Positions 21,183 to 33,258 are shown, counted from the stretch's first letter. The stretch is 64,000 bases of DNA from Pantoea wallisii (GCF_002095485.1 NZ_MLFS01000006.1:1-64000); one strand, 5' to 3'. The notes: generated from the sequence alone by a model not told the origin. Program-made: numbers and translations.

Positions 21183-21214
21183 AAACATCCATACGTTTAG
21201 ACGTCCAGATGCAC
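21183..21214. promoter_or_regulatory. Four Met boxes upstream of metF
   Basis: Contiguous eight-base units AAACATCC, ATACGTTT, AGACGTCC and AGATGCAC resemble the MetJ consensus AGACGTCT, with one near-perfect unit in the third place. MetJ dimers bind such arrays side by side. Confidence 0.82.
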
Positions 21215-21316
21215 AAAATGAACGATTCTCATGATGGCGTCAACAGAAAATTACTCAACGGGCGTGACAAATACTCACGCGTGGTGAATGCGCTTCATTT
21301 ACTCAACAATGACGGG

Positions 21317-21344
21317 AAAACGCAGACGGCGAGTGCCGTCTGCG
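21317..21344 (-). terminator. metBL terminator
   Basis: A ten-pair stem, CGCAGACGGC and GCCGTCTGCG around GAGT, is followed on the minus strand by TTTTCCC. It lies 12 bases after the metL stop. Confidence 0.85.
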
Positions 21345-21356
21345 AACAGAAGAGAG

Positions 21357-23788
21357 TTACAGCAGTTGCGCGAGGCGATTGATATCTGATTGCAGCGCGC
21401 CGGCGGTCACGTCGCGGCCCGCGCCCGGCCCGCGAATCACCAGCGGATTGTCGCGATACCAGCGGCTCTCAATAGCGAACACGTTATCGCACGGCAGCAG
21501 CGAGGCCAGCGGATGCTCCGGGCGCACCGCTTCAACACCAACGCGCGCTTTACCATTGGCATCGAAACGCGCGACATAACGCAGCACCAGCCCCATCTCC
21601 TGTGCCGCTTCGAAGCGCTGCAGCATCTGGTCATTCAGCTCCTCTGCGTTTTCGAAGAAGTGATCGATAGACTCATCTTCGCAGGAGGGCGGCACCAGCG
21701 ACTCCACGCGCACCTGATCCGGCTCGATATCGTAGCCCGCTTCACGCGCCAGAATCACCAGCTTGCGCATTACATCCTGACCGGAGAGATCCACGCGCGG
21801 ATCGGGTTCCGTTAAGCCCTGCTGCCACGCCTGATCGACCAGCTCGCTAAACGGCACGGTGCCATCAAATTGCAGGAACAGCCATGACAGCGTGCCGGAG
21901 AAAATGCCGCTAATGGCGAGAATGCTGTCACCGCTTTCACGTAAGTCGCGCACGGTATGGTTAACCGGCAGGCCGGCGCCCACGGTGGCGTTATACAGCC
22001 AGTGACGCCCGGTTTTGGCGAACGCGTCGCGCACCTGGCGCCAGCTCTGGCTGCTTGCCGCGCCGGCCACTTTATTCGCGCTGATGACATGAAAACCGTG
22101 GCTGGCGAAATCGTGATACTGCTGCGCCAGCGGCGCGCTGGCGGTCACATCCAGCACCACTAAATCATCAAACGGGTGCGCACGCATCCACAGGAACAGC
22201 GACTCTTCGTCGCGCTCTTCTGCTTCATCATCAAAGAACGCCAGCGCCCGGCTGGCATCCAGCCCCTCATAGCTCAGCAGGCTGCGACGGCTGTCTGCTA
22301 CGCCCGCCAGCACATACTCAAAGCCAGTGCGCGCCGAAAGGGTCTCCTGCTCGCGGGCGAACAGCTCCAGCCAGCGTGAACCGATATTGCCCTTACCAAA
22401 CAGCATCAGGCCAATACGCTTTTCGGCGCGGAACAGCGATTGGTGCAATCCCTGAATCAGGTGCTGCGTCGGCCCGACGCGCAGTACCGCGACCACGCTG
22501 ATGTGATCTTCCGACTGCCAGACAAACTCCACGGGCTGATCTTTAATCTGCTGCCAGAAACGATGGCTGTGCAGCGGATTACGCGTTACGCCTGCACCAA
22601 CCAGCGCCACCAGCGCCAGGCCGTCGCGCAGCTGCAGATGTCCGGGCAGTGCCGCATCCTGCAGCAGGTTAAAGGCGCTGTTGACCACTTCGGAGGTGTA
22701 ACACAGCTGCAGCAGACGACGATCCGGATGCACGCCGATGGCCAGCGGGCGCAGCTGCGCGCGCTTCAGCAGCAAGTCGATCTCTTTCTGCTGCATGGCA
22801 AAATCATGATTATCCGGAATCAGGATCTCCACCAGGCACACATCGTCGTGGCTGGTGACAATCCGCGCGCCGGTACCGGATGCCAGCACGCGCTCAATAC
22901 GTGTAGAGCCCTGTTCGGCTGATAGCTGCAGCGCAGCTGTAAATCGATATCGCTGTTTGAAACCGGCTGCAGCGTACGGGTGTGCAGCACCGGTGCGGCC
23001 AGACGCGCCAGCTCACTGGCTTCATCCAGACGCAACAGTGGCAGCAGGCAGGCATCGGAGACTTTACGCGGATCGGCACTGTAAACGCCCGCCACATCGC
23101 TCCAGATGGTTACGCGGCCAGCGCCGGCCAGCGCGCCAATCTGCGTGGCCGAATAGTCAGAACCGTTACGCCCCAGCAGCACGGTTTCTCCCGCTTCGCT
23201 GCGGCTGATAAAGCCGGTTACCACCAGACGCTTATGCGGGTGCTGGGCCAGCAGCCCCTGCAACAGCGGCCAGGATTTCCCCTCATCCACCTGCGGCTGC
23301 GCAGCGCGTTCGGCGCGCAGAAAATCACGCGCGTCCAGCCAGGCGGCTTCAATATCGTGCTGATTGAGCACGGCGGCCATGAGCCGCGCAGACCAGATCT
23401 CACCGTGACCGACCACTTCAGCATACACGGCATCGGTGATCGCGCCGTCGAGCAGCGCGGCAAGCCGCTCCAGATCGCGGATAAACGCAGCGGTCAGGGT
23501 TTCGGCAAATTCAGCAGGCAGTAGCGCAGCAATGAGTTCGCTGTGATAGCGCCGTAACGCCTGTTGCACCTGATGAGCAGATAAGCGATCGCTCTGGCTC
23601 AGTTTGAGCCAGCTAATCAGCTGGTTGGTGGTACTGCCCGCGGCAGAGACCACCATTAAGTCGCCTGGCTGGCTGTAGTCCGCCATGATGCTGGCCACGC
23701 GCTGATAGCACCGGGCGTCTGCCAGGCTACTGCCCCCGAATTTATGCAACTGTCTGGTTGGCGTTCCCGCGCCTGCTGAAATCGTCAT
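21357..23788 (-). pseudogene. metL: Aspartokinase/homoserine dehydrogenase II MetL, interrupted by a one-base deletion
   Basis: Bifunctional enzyme feeding the methionine branch: N-terminal aspartate kinase (HKFGGSSLAD, then GRNGSDYSAT), C-terminal homoserine dehydrogenase (FGKGNIGSRW, then NATVGAGLPVNHTVRDL). The first frame runs from 23788 to about 22917 and ends correctly at RCSYQP; the second frame picks up at about 22915 and runs to the normal end LAQLL. Adding one C on the plus strand at 22916 (TTCGG to TTCCGG) gives CSYQPEQGSTRIERVLASG as in relatives and a protein near 810 aa. Both domains are otherwise intact. Starts two bases after metB, so an operon metBL. Confidence 0.92.
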
Positions 23789-23790
23789 GC

Positions 23791-24951
23791 TTACCCCTCG
23801 GCTGCGATCCTGAATGCATTATCCAGGTCGGCGATTAAATCTTCGTGATCTTCAATTCCGACAGAAATACGCAGTAGCGTTTCTGAAATGCCTGCTGCGG
23901 CACGCGCTTCTGCCGACATGCCGGCGTGCGTCATGGTGGCCGTGTGTGAAATCAGGCTCTCAACACCGCCAAGTGATTCGGCCAGCGTAAACAGCTGCAG
24001 CGCTTTCAGGAAACGGCGCAGGCGTGCTTCATCGGCATCAATCTCAAAACTGAGCATGGCGCCAAACCCACGCTGCTGGCGCACCGCGAACTCATGCCCC
24101 GCATTCTCAGGCAGTGACGGATGATACAATTTTTTCACCAGCGGTTGCTGCCGGAGATACTCCACAATTGCCAGCGCATTACGCTGGGCTGCCGCAATTC
24201 GTGGTGCCAGCGTACGCAGACCGCGCAGCAGCAGATAGCTATCAAACGCGGCGCCGGTTACACCAATATTATTCGCCCACCAGGCAAGGTCTGTCGCAAC
24301 GGCCGGATCTTTCGCAATCACCGCGCCCGCCACCACATCTGAGTGGCCGTTCAGGTACTTGGTGCAGGAGTGCACCACCAGGTCGGCGCCCAGCGCCAGC
24401 GGGTTCTGCAAGGCCGGACTCAGGAAGGTGTTATCCACCACGCTGATGGCGCCGGCTTCGCGTGCAGCCTGACAGATAGCGGCGATATCCACTACGCGCA
24501 GCAGCGGATTGCTTGGGCTCTCCACCAGCACCAGCTTGGGTTTTTCAGCCAGCGCGGCAGCCAGCGCCGCCTGATCGCCCTGATCGACAAACTTCACGCG
24601 ATAAGCACCGCGCTTGCTCAGACTATCAAACAGGCGATAGCTGCCGCCGTAGCAGTCATGTGGCGCGACCAGCAGATCGCCCGGCTTCAGGAACACCGTC
24701 GTCACCAGATGAATCGCCGACATGCCCGTATTCGTCAGTACGGCACCCGCACCACCCTCCAGCTCCGCCAGCGCGCGTTGTACCACATCGCGCGTCGGAT
24801 TACCGCGACGCGAGTAGTCATGCGCACGAGGTTCATTGAAATCAAGGAAGTTATAGGTGCTGGAGAGGTGAATCGGCGGGACAACGCAGCCATATTGCTC
24901 GTCATCATTCAAACCGCTGCGTACTGCGATGGTTGCCTGTTTACGCGTCAT
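23791..24951 (-). CDS. metB: Cystathionine gamma-synthase MetB
   Basis: PLP enzyme that joins O-succinylhomoserine and cysteine into cystathionine. The 386-aa product equals E. coli MetB in length and has the PLP lysine in HSCTKYLNGHSDVVAG (about residue 198) and the SGLNDDEQYGCVVPPI opening. Start at 24951 (MTRKQATIAV) is chosen by similarity; the frame extends 27 codons upstream into the Met-box region. Divergent from metJ, which represses it. Confidence 0.96.
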   Translation of the reverse strand: MTRKQATIAVRSGLNDDEQYGCVVPPIHLSSTYNFLDFNEPRAHDYSRRGNPTRDVVQRALAELEGGAGAVLTNTGMSAIHLVTTVFLKPGDLLVAPHDCYGGSYRLFDSLSKRGAYRVKFVDQGDQAALAAALAEKPKLVLVESPSNPLLRVVDIAAICQAAREAGAISVVDNTFLSPALQNPLALGADLVVHSCTKYLNGHSDVVAGAVIAKDPAVATDLAWWANNIGVTGAAFDSYLLLRGLRTLAPRIAAAQRNALAIVEYLRQQPLVKKLYHPSLPENAGHEFAVRQQRGFGAMLSFEIDADEARLRRFLKALQLFTLAESLGGVESLISHTATMTHAGMSAEARAAAGISETLLRISVGIEDHEDLIADLDNAFRIAAEG

Positions 24952-25010
24952 GGTGCTTACTGTTCCTGAAGTGTAATAAAGAAGTGGCCACAGGATAACA
25001 TTCCGCAACT

Positions 25011-25042
25011 GGACGTCAATACATCTGGACATCTAAATGTCT
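25011..25042. promoter_or_regulatory. Four Met boxes between metB and metJ
   Basis: Units GGACGTCA, ATACATCT, GGACATCT and AAATGTCT follow each other without gaps and resemble AGACGTCT. They lie in the divergent metB-metJ control region, nearer metB. The rest of this 279-base gap carries the two promoters, which I did not resolve. Confidence 0.88.
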
Positions 25043-25230
25043 TAGCGTATAGATTGAGCAAAGCCCCAATACCCGCTAAAATTACGCGTCATCGCCTGGT
25101 GTTCAGCGCGCTTTCCTGTGAAAAGTGATGGTTAAGCATAAAACCGGCAGTTTAAGCGGTCAGGCATCGAAAAATCGGGCATAATCAACGGATTTCCCCA
25201 TATTCAACTTTTTATTGATTAAGGTACCCC

Positions 25231-25548
25231 ATGGCTGAATGGAACGGCGAATATATCAGCCCTTACGCTGAACACGGTAAGAAGAGCGAGCAGGTTAAGA
25301 AGATTACGGTTTCTATCCCGCTGAAAGTGCTGAAAATTTTAACGGATGAGCGTACCCGCCGTCAGGTCAATAACCTGCGTCACGCCACCAACAGTGAACT
25401 GCTGTGTGAAGCCTTTCTACATGCGTTTACCGGCCAGCCGCTGCCGAACGATGTTGATTTACGCAAAGAGCGCAGCGATGAGATTCCGGAAGAAGCGAAG
25501 CAGATAATGCGAGAGATGGGCATCGATCCCGATACCTGGGAGTACTGA
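25231..25548 (+). CDS. metJ: Methionine repressor MetJ
   Basis: Ribbon-helix-helix repressor of the methionine regulon with S-adenosylmethionine as corepressor. The 105-aa product contains the DNA-contacting beta strand [15 protein letters not shown] (about residues 23-37) and the helix with [20 protein letters not shown], nearly identical to the E. coli protein. An AAGG site precedes the ATG. Likely autoregulated through the boxes it shares with metB. Confidence 0.97.
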   Translation: MAEWNGEYISPYAEHGKKSEQVKKITVSIPLKVLKILTDERTRRQVNNLRHATNSELLCEAFLHAFTGQPLPNDVDLRKERSDEIPEEAKQIMREMGIDPDTWEY

Positions 25549-25557
25549 AGCCAGAAA

Positions 25558-25587
25558 TAAAAAAACCCAGCCGAGGCTGGGTTTTTT
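25558..25587. terminator. Bidirectional terminator metJ/rpmE
   Basis: AAAAAACCCAGCC and GGCTGGGTTTTTT around a very short loop form a symmetric terminator between convergent metJ and rpmE. Confidence 0.92.
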
Positions 25588-25625
25588 CTTGCTTCCGAAT
25601 CGTAAAGACTCGATGGCAAATAATC

Positions 25626-25841
25626 TTATTTTTTGCTGCCTGGGATGCTGAAACGCTTGTTGAAGCGATCAACGCGACCACCAGAGTCAACAACACGCTG
25701 CTTACCGGTGTAGAACGGGTGGCATTTGCCGCACACGTCCAGGTTCAGCGTACCGGTCATGGTAGAGCGGGTGTTGATCACGTTACCGCAAGAGCAGGTA
25801 ATGGTCACAGCTTCGTATTTCGGGTGAATACCTTGTTTCAT
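25626..25841 (-). CDS. rpmE: 50S ribosomal protein L31, zinc-binding type
   Basis: Bridges the ribosomal subunits near the central protuberance. The 71-aa product has the zinc-type cysteines CSCGN and CGKCH, so it is the C+ paralogue stored under zinc sufficiency, not the YkgM type. The C-terminus [17 protein letters not shown] is typical. A good site GGAGAAC region (TGAGGTTCTCCC leader) precedes the start. Confidence 0.96.
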   Translation of the reverse strand: MKQGIHPKYEAVTITCSCGNVINTRSTMTGTLNLDVCGKCHPFYTGKQRVVDSGGRVDRFNKRFSIPGSKK

Positions 25842-25955
25842 GGGAGAACCTCATAAAAGGCCGTGTCGCTCTCCGTGCCAGGCGAACCTGCACAGCACCA
25901 CACGCGGTTAATAAAATGTGTATGCTCTGACGAGTAATCTCATCAAAGGCGGCAT

Positions 25956-25984
25956 AGTATACAGAAATTGAGCGCTTCTGGCAA
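25956..25984 (-). promoter_or_regulatory. rpmE promoter
   Basis: On the minus strand TTGCCA (25979-25984) and TATACT (25956-25961) are 17 bases apart, predicting a start near 25949 and a leader of about 108 bases. The remaining gap to priA at 26107 should contain the priA promoter. Confidence 0.65.
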
Positions 25985-26085
25985 ATCTCTGTGCGCTGGC
26001 CCCGACTGAAGAGGCGCGGTCAGCGCCCCGGCGTTTCGCACTATGACGGGGATTGCGTCAGCGTGTACACTACTTCTCCTTATGA

Positions 26086-28305
<2,220 letters not shown>

Positions 28306-28472
28306 GCCCCGCCACATCTGCGAGCCAGATCGAAAAAAGTCGCACAAGTCACAATTTTTATGCAAATTAAGTAACAACCTCACCCGGCGTTGGGTTAACA
28401 ATAGTGCCCGGCCCGGCTGAAGCCCGGCAATGTCAGGAAATCAATGCGCTGTACCGCGTCAGGAGTTATACG

Positions 28473-29510
28473 TTGGACCAGAAGCAACCCTCATCTACAG
28501 CCACCATGAAAGATGTGGCCGAGCAAGCCGGCGTATCAACCGCCACGGTTTCTCGTGCGTTGATGAACCCGGAAAAGGTCTCTGCCGCCACCCGGCAGAA
28601 AGTGGAACAGGCCGTGATTGCAGTGGGTTATGCTCCGCACGGCCTGGCGCGCAATGCCAAACGCGGCGACACGCAAACCATTCTGGTGATTGTGCCGGAC
28701 ATCTGCGATCCCTTCTTCAGTGAAATTATTCGCGGCGTCGAAGTGACGGCGGCGCAGGAGGGCTATCTGGTGCTGATTGGTGACTGCGCCCATCAGGATC
28801 AGCAGGAAAAAACCTTCCTGAACCTGATGCTGACGCGTCAGATCGATGGCATGGTGCTGCTCGGTTCACAACTGCCGTTCGACGCGGGCCTTGAGGATCA
28901 GCGCAATCTGCCGCCCATGGTGATGGGCAATGAATTTGCGCCGGAGATGGCGCTGCCTACCGTCCACATTGATAACCTGACGGCGGCGTTTGAAGCGGTC
29001 AACCATCTGCTGCAGCTCGGCCATCGCCAGATCGCCTGCATCACCGGGCCGGAACATGTGCCGCTCAGCCAGTATCGGCTGCAGGGCTATATTCAGGCGC
29101 TACGCCGCAGCAATATCGCGATTGACGCAAATTTTATCGTGCGCGGTGATTTTACCTTTGAAGCGGGTGCCAGTGCGCTGAAGCAGTTAATGAGCCTGCC
29201 GCAGCCGCCCAAAGCGATCTTCTGCCATAGCGACCTGATGGCGCTGGGAGCCATCAATCAGGCGCGTAAGCTGGGCATGCGTATTCCGCAGGATCTGTCG
29301 GTGGTGGGGTTTGATGATATCGAGCTGGCGCAATATTACGATCCGCCATTAACCACGGTGGCCCAGCCGCGTTTTGAGATTGGCCGCGAAGCGATGTTGC
29401 TCCTGCTCGATGAGTTGCAGGGCAAGCGCGTCAGCAGCGGTTCACGCCTGCTGGATGCGGAGTTGCGCGTACGCGGCAGTACCGCGCCAGCGACAAAACG
29501 CGAAAAATAA
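28473..29510 (+). CDS. cytR: LacI-family nucleoside regulator CytR
   Basis: Repressor of nucleoside uptake and catabolism genes that works together with CRP and is induced by cytidine. The 345-aa product begins with the LacI helix-turn-helix (MKDVAEQAGVSTATVSRAL, about residues 12-30) followed by a periplasmic-binding-like domain (ILVIVPDICDPFFSEII). I choose a TTG start at 28473 because AGGAG stands seven bases before it and the length then matches E. coli CytR (341 aa). The frame also opens at an ATG 69 bases upstream, without a good ribosome site. The hinge helix carries two exchanges relative to K-12 but keeps the overall pattern. Confidence 0.92.
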   Translation: MDQKQPSSTATMKDVAEQAGVSTATVSRALMNPEKVSAATRQKVEQAVIAVGYAPHGLARNAKRGDTQTILVIVPDICDPFFSEIIRGVEVTAAQEGYLVLIGDCAHQDQQEKTFLNLMLTRQIDGMVLLGSQLPFDAGLEDQRNLPPMVMGNEFAPEMALPTVHIDNLTAAFEAVNHLLQLGHRQIACITGPEHVPLSQYRLQGYIQALRRSNIAIDANFIVRGDFTFEAGASALKQLMSLPQPPKAIFCHSDLMALGAINQARKLGMRIPQDLSVVGFDDIELAQYYDPPLTTVAQPRFEIGREAMLLLLDELQGKRVSSGSRLLDAELRVRGSTAPATKREK

Positions 29511-29662
29511 GCAGTGAAGCCGCGCATTTTCAGCAGATTCTGAAGGCAGACTCTGCTGGTCAAAGTTCCAGCCCTTGAGTAACATGGCGCATTCCTTGCC
29601 GGGCAAAATTAACACCACATTTACACGCCCGCTGGCATTTTTTGAAGGGTATCAGAACGAAA

Positions 29663-30553
29663 GTGGCACAGAGAGATTACGTAGGCCGCGGGCGTTCAAC
29701 AGGGACGCGTGGCAAAAAACCCGCAGGCCGCAGCAAAAAAAGTAAAGGCGGCTCCGGCACGTCCAAGCTGATGATCGTACTGGCTGCGGCCGTACTGGTC
29801 ACCTTTGCCGGTGGTTTATGGTTCATCTCGCATCATAAGAAAGAAGAGACATCGGTTATTCCGAATCATAAAGCCAACGGCAACGGTCTGCCGCCTAAGC
29901 CAGAAGAGCGCTGGAAATATATCAAAGAGCTGGAGAACCGGCAGGTCACGGTGCCCTCGCCTACCGAGCCCTCTGCCGGCGGAGAGATCAAGTCACAAAC
30001 TCAGCTGACGGATGAGCAGCGCCAGTTGCTGGAGCAGATGCAGGCCGATATGCGCCAGCAGCCGACGCAGCTGAATGAGGTGCCGTGGAATGAGCAGACG
30101 CCGGCACAGCGCCAGCAGACGTTGCAGCGTCAGCAGCAGGCTCAACAGCAGCAACAGCAGCTACAACGTCAGCAGCAACTCTTACAGCAGCAGCAGCGCC
30201 AGCAACAGCAACAGCAACAGCAACAGCAGGCCGCACGACAGCAGCAGCAAGCCGCACCGGTAAGCCGTGAGCCTGTGCAGCAGCCGAAGCCGCAGGAAAC
30301 CGCGAAAGCCAAACCGGAAACGAAAGCCTCTTCCCAACGCTGGATGGTGCAGTGTGGTTCATTCAAAGGCACCGATCAGGCGGAGTCCGTCCGGGCCGGT
30401 CTGGCCTTTGAGGGCTTTGAGAGCCGGATTACCACCGGTGGCGGCTGGAATCGTGTGGTGATTGGGCCGTTTAAAGATCGTAGCAGCGCGGATAGCACCG
30501 TTAAGCGCCTGCACAGCGCCGGCCACGGCAGCTGTATTCCTCTCGCGCTGTAA
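29663..30553 (+). CDS. ftsN: Cell division protein FtsN
   Basis: Late divisome protein that triggers septal peptidoglycan synthesis. The 296-aa product has a basic cytoplasmic tail, one membrane helix (LMIVLAAAVLVTFAGG, about residues 37-55), the conserved NGLPPKPEERWKYIKELE segment that activates FtsA/FtsQLB partners, a glutamine-rich linker, and a C-terminal SPOR domain (RWMVQCGSF ... GWNRVVIGPFK ... GSCIPLAL) with the paired cysteines. The start is GTG at 29663 (VAQRDYVGR), matching E. coli; an ATG 21 bases upstream is an alternative. Confidence 0.95.
   Translation: MAQRDYVGRGRSTGTRGKKPAGRSKKSKGGSGTSKLMIVLAAAVLVTFAGGLWFISHHKKEETSVIPNHKANGNGLPPKPEERWKYIKELENRQVTVPSPTEPSAGGEIKSQTQLTDEQRQLLEQMQADMRQQPTQLNEVPWNEQTPAQRQQTLQRQQQAQQQQQQLQRQQQLLQQQQRQQQQQQQQQQAARQQQQAAPVSREPVQQPKPQETAKAKPETKASSQRWMVQCGSFKGTDQAESVRAGLAFEGFESRITTGGGWNRVVIGPFKDRSSADSTVKRLHSAGHGSCIPLAL
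30109..30255 (+). repeat. CAG/CAA repeat tract coding a poly-glutamine linker in ftsN
   Basis: Long runs of CAG and CAA codons, broken by occasional CGC, CTC and CGT, encode a linker that is mostly glutamine, including one stretch of ten in a row. Such tracts can change length by slippage. The FtsN linker is naturally poorly conserved and glutamine-rich, so length variation is probably tolerated. Confidence 0.85.
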
Positions 30554-30598
30554 TCGCGCCCTCACCCCGGCAATTTGCAGCATCAGAAATTGCCGGGG

Positions 30599-30626
30599 GT
30601 TGAAACCCTCCTGGATTGCCCCATAT
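30599..30626 (+). promoter_or_regulatory. Sigma-32 heat-shock promoter of hslVU
   Basis: GTTGAAA (30599-30605), 13 bases, then CCCCATAT (30619-30626) is an almost perfect sigma-32 promoter (CTTGAAA, CCCCATnT). It predicts a start near 30633 and serves hslVU, a known heat-shock operon. Confidence 0.88.
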
Positions 30627-30639
30627 CTGGTTGCATGAC

Positions 30640-30662
30640 ACGCCGCGCACAGTGCGTGGCGT
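30640..30662 (+). promoter_or_regulatory. hslV 5' UTR stem-loop
   Basis: ACGCCGCGCA and TGCGTGGCGT form ten pairs (one G-U) with a three-base loop within a few bases of the predicted transcript start. In E. coli a 5' stem-loop of hslVU mRNA increases its stability; this appears to be the counterpart. Confidence 0.75.
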
Positions 30663-30692
30663 TCCTTTTCTACTGCAACAAGGGGTCTGCCC

Positions 30693-31223
30693 GTGACAAC
30701 AATAGTAAGTGTACGACGCAACGGCCGGGTCGTGATTGGCGGTGATGGCCAGGCAACGCTCGGCAATACCGTGATGAAAGGCAACGTTAAAAAGGTGCGT
30801 CGTCTTTACAACGACAAAGTGATCGCTGGTTTCGCTGGCGGCACCGCAGATGCCTTCACCCTGTTTGAACTGTTTGAGCGTAAGCTGGAGATGCACCAGG
30901 GCCATCTGGTGAAAGCGGCGGTCGAACTGGCGAAAGACTGGCGTACCGATCGCATGCTGCGCCGTCTGGAAGCGCTGCTGGCGGTAGCCGATGAGAACTC
31001 CTCGCTGATCATTAGCGGTAACGGCGACGTCATCCAGCCTGAGAATGACCTGATTGCTATCGGTTCCGGTGGGCCTTACGCCCAGGCAGCCGCGCGCGCG
31101 CTGCTGGAGAACACCGAGATTGGTGCTCACGATATCGTTGAAAAGGCACTGAATATTGCCGGAGATATCTGCATTTACACCAACCACAATATTAACTTCG
31201 AAGAATTACCGTCCAAGGCGTAA
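30693..31223 (+). CDS. hslV: ATP-dependent protease subunit HslV
   Basis: Peptidase half of the HslVU (ClpQY) heat-shock protease; two hexamer rings enclose N-terminal threonine active sites. The 176-aa product begins with GTG then TTIVSVRR, so Thr2 becomes the nucleophile after Met removal. The segment [20 protein letters not shown] is typical of the family. The GTG start matches the E. coli gene. First gene of hslVU, 11 bases before hslU. Confidence 0.97.
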   Translation: MTTIVSVRRNGRVVIGGDGQATLGNTVMKGNVKKVRRLYNDKVIAGFAGGTADAFTLFELFERKLEMHQGHLVKAAVELAKDWRTDRMLRRLEALLAVADENSSLIISGNGDVIQPENDLIAIGSGGPYAQAAARALLENTEIGAHDIVEKALNIAGDICIYTNHNINFEELPSKA

Positions 31224-31234
31224 GGATCAAAACC

Positions 31235-32569
31235 ATGTCTGAGATGACTCCACGCGAGATTGTCAGCGAGCTTAACCGCTTTATCATCGGCCAGGACGGC
31301 GCCAAAAAAGCTGTCGCGATTGCCCTGCGTAACCGCTGGCGTCGCATGCAGCTCGACGAAGAGCTGCGTCACGAAGTGACCCCGAAAAATATCCTGATGA
31401 TTGGTCCGACGGGCGTCGGTAAAACCGAGATCGCCCGCCGCCTGGCCAAACTGGCGAACGCGCCTTTTATCAAAGTGGAAGCCACCAAGTTCACCGAAGT
31501 GGGTTATGTCGGCAAAGAGGTCGATTCGATTATCCGTGACCTGACAGACTCTGCGATCAAAATGGTGCGTAGTCAGGCGATTGAGAAGAACAAGTATCGC
31601 GCTGAAGAGATGGCTGAAGAGCGCATTCTTGATGTGCTGATTCCGCCCGCGAAGAACAACTGGGGCCAGCCAGAGCAGGCGGCTGAACCTTCAGCGGCGC
31701 GTCAGTCTTTCCGCAAAAAACTGCGTGAAGGCCAGCTGGATGATAAAGAGATTGAGATTGACCTCGCGGCCTCATCTGCGGGCGTAGAGATCATGGCGCC
31801 GCCGGGCATGGAAGAGATGACCAGCCAGCTGCAGTCGATGTTTCAGAACCTGGGCGGTCAGAAACAGAAACCGCGCAAGCTGAAGATCAAAGACGCGATG
31901 AAGCTCTTGATTGAAGAAGAAGCGGCCAAGCTGGTTAACCCGGAAGAGCTGAAACAGGATGCTATCGATGCGGTTGAGCAGCACGGTATCGTGTTTATCG
32001 ACGAAATCGACAAAATCTGTAAGCGTGGCGGCCAGTCATCTGGTCCTGATGTTTCACGCGAAGGCGTACAGCGCGATCTGCTGCCGCTGGTAGAGGGTTG
32101 CACCGTATCGACGAAACACGGCATGGTGAAAACGGACCACATTCTGTTTATTGCGTCCGGCGCCTTCCAGGTTGCCAGCCCATCGGATTTGATTCCGGAG
32201 CTGCAGGGTCGTCTGCCGATTCGCGTTGAACTGCAGGCGCTGACGGTAAATGACTTCGAGCGCATCCTGACCGAACCAAATGCGTCTGTCACCGTACAGT
32301 ACAAAGCGCTGATGGGCACTGAAGGCGTGAACGTAGAGTTTACCGAAGAGGGCATTCGTCGTATCGCGGAAGCGGCATGGCAGGTGAATGAAACCACCGA
32401 AAACATCGGTGCGCGTCGTCTGCATACGGTGCTGGAGCGTCTGATGGAGGATATCTCCTATGACGCCAGCGATCGTCACGGCGAGTCCATCACCATCGAT
32501 GCCGAGTACGTCGGTAAGCATCTGGATGTACTGGTGGCCGACGAAGATCTCAGCCGCTTCATCCTGTAA
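31235..32569 (+). CDS. hslU: Unfoldase ATPase subunit HslU
   Basis: AAA+ ring ATPase that unfolds substrates and feeds HslV. The 444-aa product has Walker [12 protein letters not shown] (about residue 60), the pore loop GYVGKEV, the helical I domain (about 110-240), Walker [10 protein letters not shown] and the C-terminal DLSRFIL tail that inserts into HslV. Followed by a strong terminator; menA, which follows hslU in E. coli, is not here. Confidence 0.97.
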   Translation: MSEMTPREIVSELNRFIIGQDGAKKAVAIALRNRWRRMQLDEELRHEVTPKNILMIGPTGVGKTEIARRLAKLANAPFIKVEATKFTEVGYVGKEVDSIIRDLTDSAIKMVRSQAIEKNKYRAEEMAEERILDVLIPPAKNNWGQPEQAAEPSAARQSFRKKLREGQLDDKEIEIDLAASSAGVEIMAPPGMEEMTSQLQSMFQNLGGQKQKPRKLKIKDAMKLLIEEEAAKLVNPEELKQDAIDAVEQHGIVFIDEIDKICKRGGQSSGPDVSREGVQRDLLPLVEGCTVSTKHGMVKTDHILFIASGAFQVASPSDLIPELQGRLPIRVELQALTVNDFERILTEPNASVTVQYKALMGTEGVNVEFTEEGIRRIAEAAWQVNETTENIGARRLHTVLERLMEDISYDASDRHGESITIDAEYVGKHLDVLVADEDLSRFIL

Positions 32570-32589
32570 GGATTTTGCCATTATGCACC

Positions 32590-32616
32590 GCCCGGCCTCT
32601 GTGCCGGGCTTTTTTT
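32590..32616 (+). terminator. hslVU terminator
   Basis: GCCCGGC and GCCGGGC stem with a short loop followed by seven Ts, 20 bases after the hslU stop. Confidence 0.92.
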
Positions 32617-32721
32617 ACGCAGGATATTGATGCAGCGCTTTTTTTAGCCGCTGATGATTTTGCCAACAATCGCCAGATAGCGATATACTTACCGCTCCTG
32701 TGGCAAACAGACGAAAACCCT

Positions 32722-33207
32722 ATGAAATACGATACATCTGAACTCTGTGACATCTACCATGAAGAAGTGAATGTTGTTGAACCGCTTTTTTCGAACTTTG
32801 GTGGGCGCACCTCATTCGGTGGTCAAATTACCACAGTGAAATGTTTCGAAGATAACGGCCTGCTTTACGACCTGCTTGAAGAGAACGGTCGCGGTCGCGT
32901 GCTGCTGGTCGACGGCGGTGGCTCGGTGCGTCGCGCGCTGGTGGATGCACAGCTGGCTCGTCTGGCAGCGCAAAATGAGTGGGAAGGTATCGTGGTCTAC
33001 GGCTCTGTGCGTCAGGTTGACGAACTGGAGGAGCTGGAGATCGGCATTCAGGCCATTGCAGCGATTCCGGTTGGTGCTGCGGGTGAAGGCATCGGTGAGA
33101 GCGATGTTCGCGTCAACTTTGGCGGCGTCACTTTCTTCTCTGGCGACCATCTCTATGCCGACAACACTGGCATTATCCTGTCTGAAGACGCTCTCGATAT
33201 CGAGTAA
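32722..33207 (+). CDS. rraA: Regulator of ribonuclease E activity RraA
   Basis: Trimeric protein that binds RNase E and DEAD-box helicases and slows mRNA decay. The 161-aa product matches E. coli RraA in length, with the ring-forming [18 protein letters not shown] and [21 protein letters not shown] regions. The frame is open 49 codons upstream across the hslU terminator; similarity begins at MKYDTSEL, so 32722 is used. Convergent with zapB. Confidence 0.95.
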   Translation: MKYDTSELCDIYHEEVNVVEPLFSNFGGRTSFGGQITTVKCFEDNGLLYDLLEENGRGRVLLVDGGGSVRRALVDAQLARLAAQNEWEGIVVYGSVRQVDELEELEIGIQAIAAIPVGAAGEGIGESDVRVNFGGVTFFSGDHLYADNTGIILSEDALDIE

Positions 33208-33214
33208 GCGGCAA

Positions 33215-33240
33215 ACAAAAACGGGTGCCGCAGCACCCGT
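33215..33240 (-). terminator. zapB terminator
   Basis: ACGGGTGC and GCACCCGT around a CGCA-type loop; on the minus strand the stem is followed by TTTTTG. It stands between convergent rraA and zapB. Confidence 0.85.
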
Positions 33241-33258
33241 CGGTTCAAGCCTGGGAAC

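Noticed and set aside
24343-24969. 208-codon plus-strand reading frame opposite metB
   Set aside because: Antisense to metB, no ribosome site or domain; shadow.
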